Source: Phycisphaerae bacterium (GTDB lineage: Bacteria; Planctomycetota; Phycisphaerae; UBA1845). Taken from it: a DNA stretch of 36,649 bases. Shown piece by piece: positions 34,576 to 36,649 of the stretch. Below the pieces are notes generated by a model. That model was not told where the DNA came from. It saw nothing but the letters and a program-made list of their open reading frames with translations, and made no database searches. The position numbers and the translations under genes were made by a program. Positions within the stretch are counted from its first letter, which is position 1, and each line of letters opens with the position of its first letter. The stretch is from contig JANQQK010000045.1 of assembly GCA_028289375.1 (NCBI GenBank), positions 1-36,649 of the forward strand, written 5' to 3'.

Positions 34576-36108
34576 TCAGGATCCGTTTGTCTGTTGCTCA
34601 ACATCGCTGCCATTCACGGGCAAGCCCGAGAGGCGAATGATCGAAGAAAGTTCCCATGCCCCGTCGTCTGAATCCCGGTTGTCCTCACCGCTGATCAGAA
34701 GAGCGTCGTCATCCGGCGTCCAGCACGGCGCCTGATTATGAAACGAATTTGGATCGCCGAGCAGTAGCCCACCAAACACAGAACATACAATCACGGAACC
34801 CAGCGTTCCAAGATGCTGACCGGCCTTATCACCTTCAAGTCCCTCGGCCTCGCGCAAAATGTAGAACCACAGCGCGTCAATCTCGTTCTGACACAATTGA
34901 AGCGGTGTCAAGCACCACTTTCGTGCAACGTCCGTGCCGGATGGCAGATCGAACGACAAGCCCCGCCTCAGATTGCGAAACGCCAGAACATTCATCGCAC
35001 CGCCGCCTTCGTGCAGGAACGCAAGGGCATTGGCAAGTTTGGTATCGATCTTCCGGGCGCGCTGAGGGAAAGGCCCCTGAGAATCCATATCAAGGAACCA
35101 ATCCCACTGCACGTAATTCTCTTTGAGCAGCGGCCGAAAACCTCGCAGATCATCGGGATTCGTTGCGCCCGTATTATCAAATATCGGCGCAAAGTTCCCG
35201 AAACCGCGATGCGGATTGTTGGTTTGATAGCTGTTCCGCACGAGAGAATGGCCGAAGCGATACGCCGCCACCGAGAACTCGACAGGCATGAACGGCTGGT
35301 GCTTCCAATCGAAGACATCACTCAATCCCGACACCCATCGCTTCCGCCCGTCACCGGTCTCGACAAGTTGCAAGGCCGTGTTCCACACACTGTCGGTCGT
35401 CACGCGTGCAAGGAAATCATTCCAGACAATCCACTGATACAGCCATCGAAGTGTCTGCCTCGCAGCCTCAAAGGCATCCCCGATTCCTGCACGTCGCGCA
35501 CGCTCTACAAGCCGGTTGTGCGCGAGCAAGAATGCCAACTGCAGCTGGCATACGATCGAATTCTCATCATTTCGCATGTCACCAATGAGCGCCCGTGCCT
35601 CGGGATGCTCCGTGGAGTTGCGGGGCAAGTCACGTAGCTCAGTACCTTTTACCTTTCCTATCAGGAACTTGTCCCTATCGTCCATGTCGTAGAGATAAGG
35701 CTGATCATCTCTACCTCGACCGTAGACGTTGTCCAGATCCAAGCGCGGCGTACGGAAATTCAGTATCCCGTGCGGATCGTTTCGGCGCACCAGCGACGAC
35801 GCCGTGTCAAACGTCACGTCATGATCGACGAATTGACCAAAGTACGTGTAGCCTGCGGGAAGCCGCGAACCAAACTCCGCCTCAAGGTCATCCCGCAGTG
35901 CCGGATCGTTCGCGATTTCCCCTGGCGTCTTGCCGGGAGCCTCAATCATGTGCTGATTCGCAAAGTCCAGCAGAAAGCGATCCAGATCGTGATCACTCAC
36001 ATTGGAAGGCCTCCAAGCCGGCAGATTGGGACATATCCGCCCAAACGCCCCTTGGTAAAATGGTGAACGTGGTGCAAGAACTGCAACTCTGTCGTGCCCG
36101 TGACTCAT
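34576..36108 (-). CDS. animal-type heme peroxidase
   Basis: A 510-residue protein of the peroxidase-cyclooxygenase superfamily. The distal site is YFGQFVDHDVTFD (89-101) with His96 between two Asp residues, as in myeloperoxidase (heme-linking and calcium positions). The proximal ligand is His287 in AAYRFGHSLVRNSY, matching 'FRYGHTLI'. Other family segments are QLQLAFLLAHNRLVERAR and LTPLQLCQNEIDALWFYILREAEGLEGD. Such enzymes oxidise halides or organic substrates with H2O2. No signal peptide is visible, so export would need another route. ATG 36108 is preceded by AAAGGGA; the frame extends upstream to 36171 without homology. Confidence 0.9.
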   Translation of the reverse strand: MSHGHDRVAVLAPRSPFYQGAFGRICPNLPAWRPSNVSDHDLDRFLLDFANQHMIEAPGKTPGEIANDPALRDDLEAEFGSRLPAGYTYFGQFVDHDVTFDTASSLVRRNDPHGILNFRTPRLDLDNVYGRGRDDQPYLYDMDDRDKFLIGKVKGTELRDLPRNSTEHPEARALIGDMRNDENSIVCQLQLAFLLAHNRLVERARRAGIGDAFEAARQTLRWLYQWIVWNDFLARVTTDSVWNTALQLVETGDGRKRWVSGLSDVFDWKHQPFMPVEFSVAAYRFGHSLVRNSYQTNNPHRGFGNFAPIFDNTGATNPDDLRGFRPLLKENYVQWDWFLDMDSQGPFPQRARKIDTKLANALAFLHEGGGAMNVLAFRNLRRGLSFDLPSGTDVARKWCLTPLQLCQNEIDALWFYILREAEGLEGDKAGQHLGTLGSVIVCSVFGGLLLGDPNSFHNQAPCWTPDDDALLISGEDNRDSDDGAWELSSIIRLSGLPVNGSDVEQQTNGS

Positions 36109-36552
36109 CTCTAAATCCCTTTCTGATGCCTCGATCCGCACTGGGTGACGCACCACGCCACCCATGAACAATTCTGGACTGCTCAGTCAATCCTAATGCA
36201 TACCCCACTCAGGGAGGAGCCTCAACCAGAACACCTTGAATTGGTATGACCCGATGCCATTGATCGGCTCCATACGCAACACAATATAACCGCAGATCGT
36301 AGCGTGATTTCAACAAGGCAGTCAAACCGTTTGGAAAAGAACAATTGATATGACAATGGCGTTACAATTCACAAGATCCTCGTTTGACGAGAACCCTCTA
36401 CGAACAAAAACCAAACGATTAAAGCCTGTTAGAACCTAGAATGTAGCATCAACTTGCGATGAGAACGGGGCCACCAACAGAATCGAGCCCACCCCGGCCC
36501 GGGCCGGCGGCCGCCCCGGATCAGCAGTCAATGATGAGCTAGACAGTCGAGA
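36109..36552. other. intergenic end region without a recognisable gene
   Basis: Upstream of the peroxidase I see no coding region. Bases 36180-36450 are noticeably richer in A and T than the rest of the window. They should hold the peroxidase promoter, though no clear pair of hexamers was found. The GC-only palindromic block at 36492-36519 follows. Confidence 0.5.
36492..36519. repeat. GC-only block of overlapping palindromes
   Basis: CCGGCCCGGGCCGG (36494-36507) and GGCGGCCGCC (36506-36515) are perfect palindromes that overlap by two bases, within a 28-base run lacking A and T, 33 bases before the terminal repeat. Neighbouring DNA is AT-richer, so it stands out. Confidence 0.6.
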
Positions 36553-36647
36553 CTAGAAGCGGTTTCATAACCCCTGACGTAAAGTGGTTTTCGCGCATTT
36601 GCGCTGTAGCTGAAGATCGGTTTTACTTGGCGATCGAAAGGAGTCTT
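36553..36647. repeat. right copy of 95-bp inverted repeat
   Basis: Exact reverse complement of bases 1-95, with two extra bases (TT) to the window end. Flanks inside the copies are unrelated, so the repeat boundary at 95/96 and 36552/36553 is sharp. Confidence 0.93.
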
Positions 36648-36649
36648 TT

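Noticed and set aside
1..36649. Composite transposon or phage bounded by the inverted repeats
   Set aside because: No transposase, integrase or phage gene is present, and the interior is full of housekeeping genes.
1..36649. CRISPR array or cas genes
   Set aside because: No regularly spaced direct repeats and no Cas-like proteins were found.

Overview
The window looks like chromosomal DNA of a Planctomycetota bacterium, probably near the Phycisphaerae. Four things point there. Secreted proteins end in dockerin-like calcium repeats (10200-15473, 21845-24109). A membrane protein at 32372-32938 starts with the CxxCGYD...CPECG zinc ribbon common in that phylum. There is a long, divergent RNase HII-like protein. 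Many genes are uncharacterised. This is inference from protein character; there is no rRNA in the window. Housekeeping genes (hslVU, rpsU, clpB, two tRNAs) argue that this is not a plasmid or phage. The first 95 bases and bases 36553-36647 are perfect inverted copies of each other, so the window is bounded by an inverted repeat.

Left part (1-9500): after the repeat comes a small protein of unknown function. It is followed by a leftward two-gene unit (MJ1255-type glycosyltransferase, then a radical SAM/SPASM protein with a 4-base overlap), an alpha/beta hydrolase and a convergent lipoprotein. Next are the two-gene protease operon hslV-hslU, a short rpsU gene (57 codons), a protein of a widespread unknown family, a STAS-domain protein, the RNase HII-like gene and tRNA-Arg(CCT).

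Middle (9500-24180): a 725-base stretch without a convincing gene precedes a 1757-residue secreted modular protein with a strong ribosome binding site and a textbook terminator. Then come a stand-alone receiver protein, a DPPY adenine methyltransferase, a GNAT acetyltransferase, tRNA-Thr(CGT) and clpB. After clpB lie a short HEQAH putative metalloprotease (SprA-related) and a secreted peptidylarginine/agmatine deiminase-like enzyme with its own dockerin-like tail and terminator.

Right part (24180-36649): a compact leftward operon encodes a DUF4178 zinc-ribbon membrane protein, a small membrane-anchored peptide, a DUF350 membrane protein, a membrane-anchored spermidine-synthase-like protein and endonuclease V. 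A promoter-like sequence lies just before it. Upstream is a DUF819 transporter-like gene. Then come a DUF6504 protein, a PagL-like lipid A deacylase, an EamA permease, the zinc-ribbon membrane protein, a SAM methyltransferase, an unknown protein with beta-propeller-like strands, and an animal-type heme peroxidase. The last 540 bases carry no recognisable gene, a GC-only palindromic block and the second copy of the inverted repeat.

The best candidate for a poorly described system is the five-gene DUF4178/DUF350/membrane-SpeE/EndoV unit. The next most interesting are the two dockerin-bearing secreted proteins, the RNase HII paralogue and the terminal inverted repeat.
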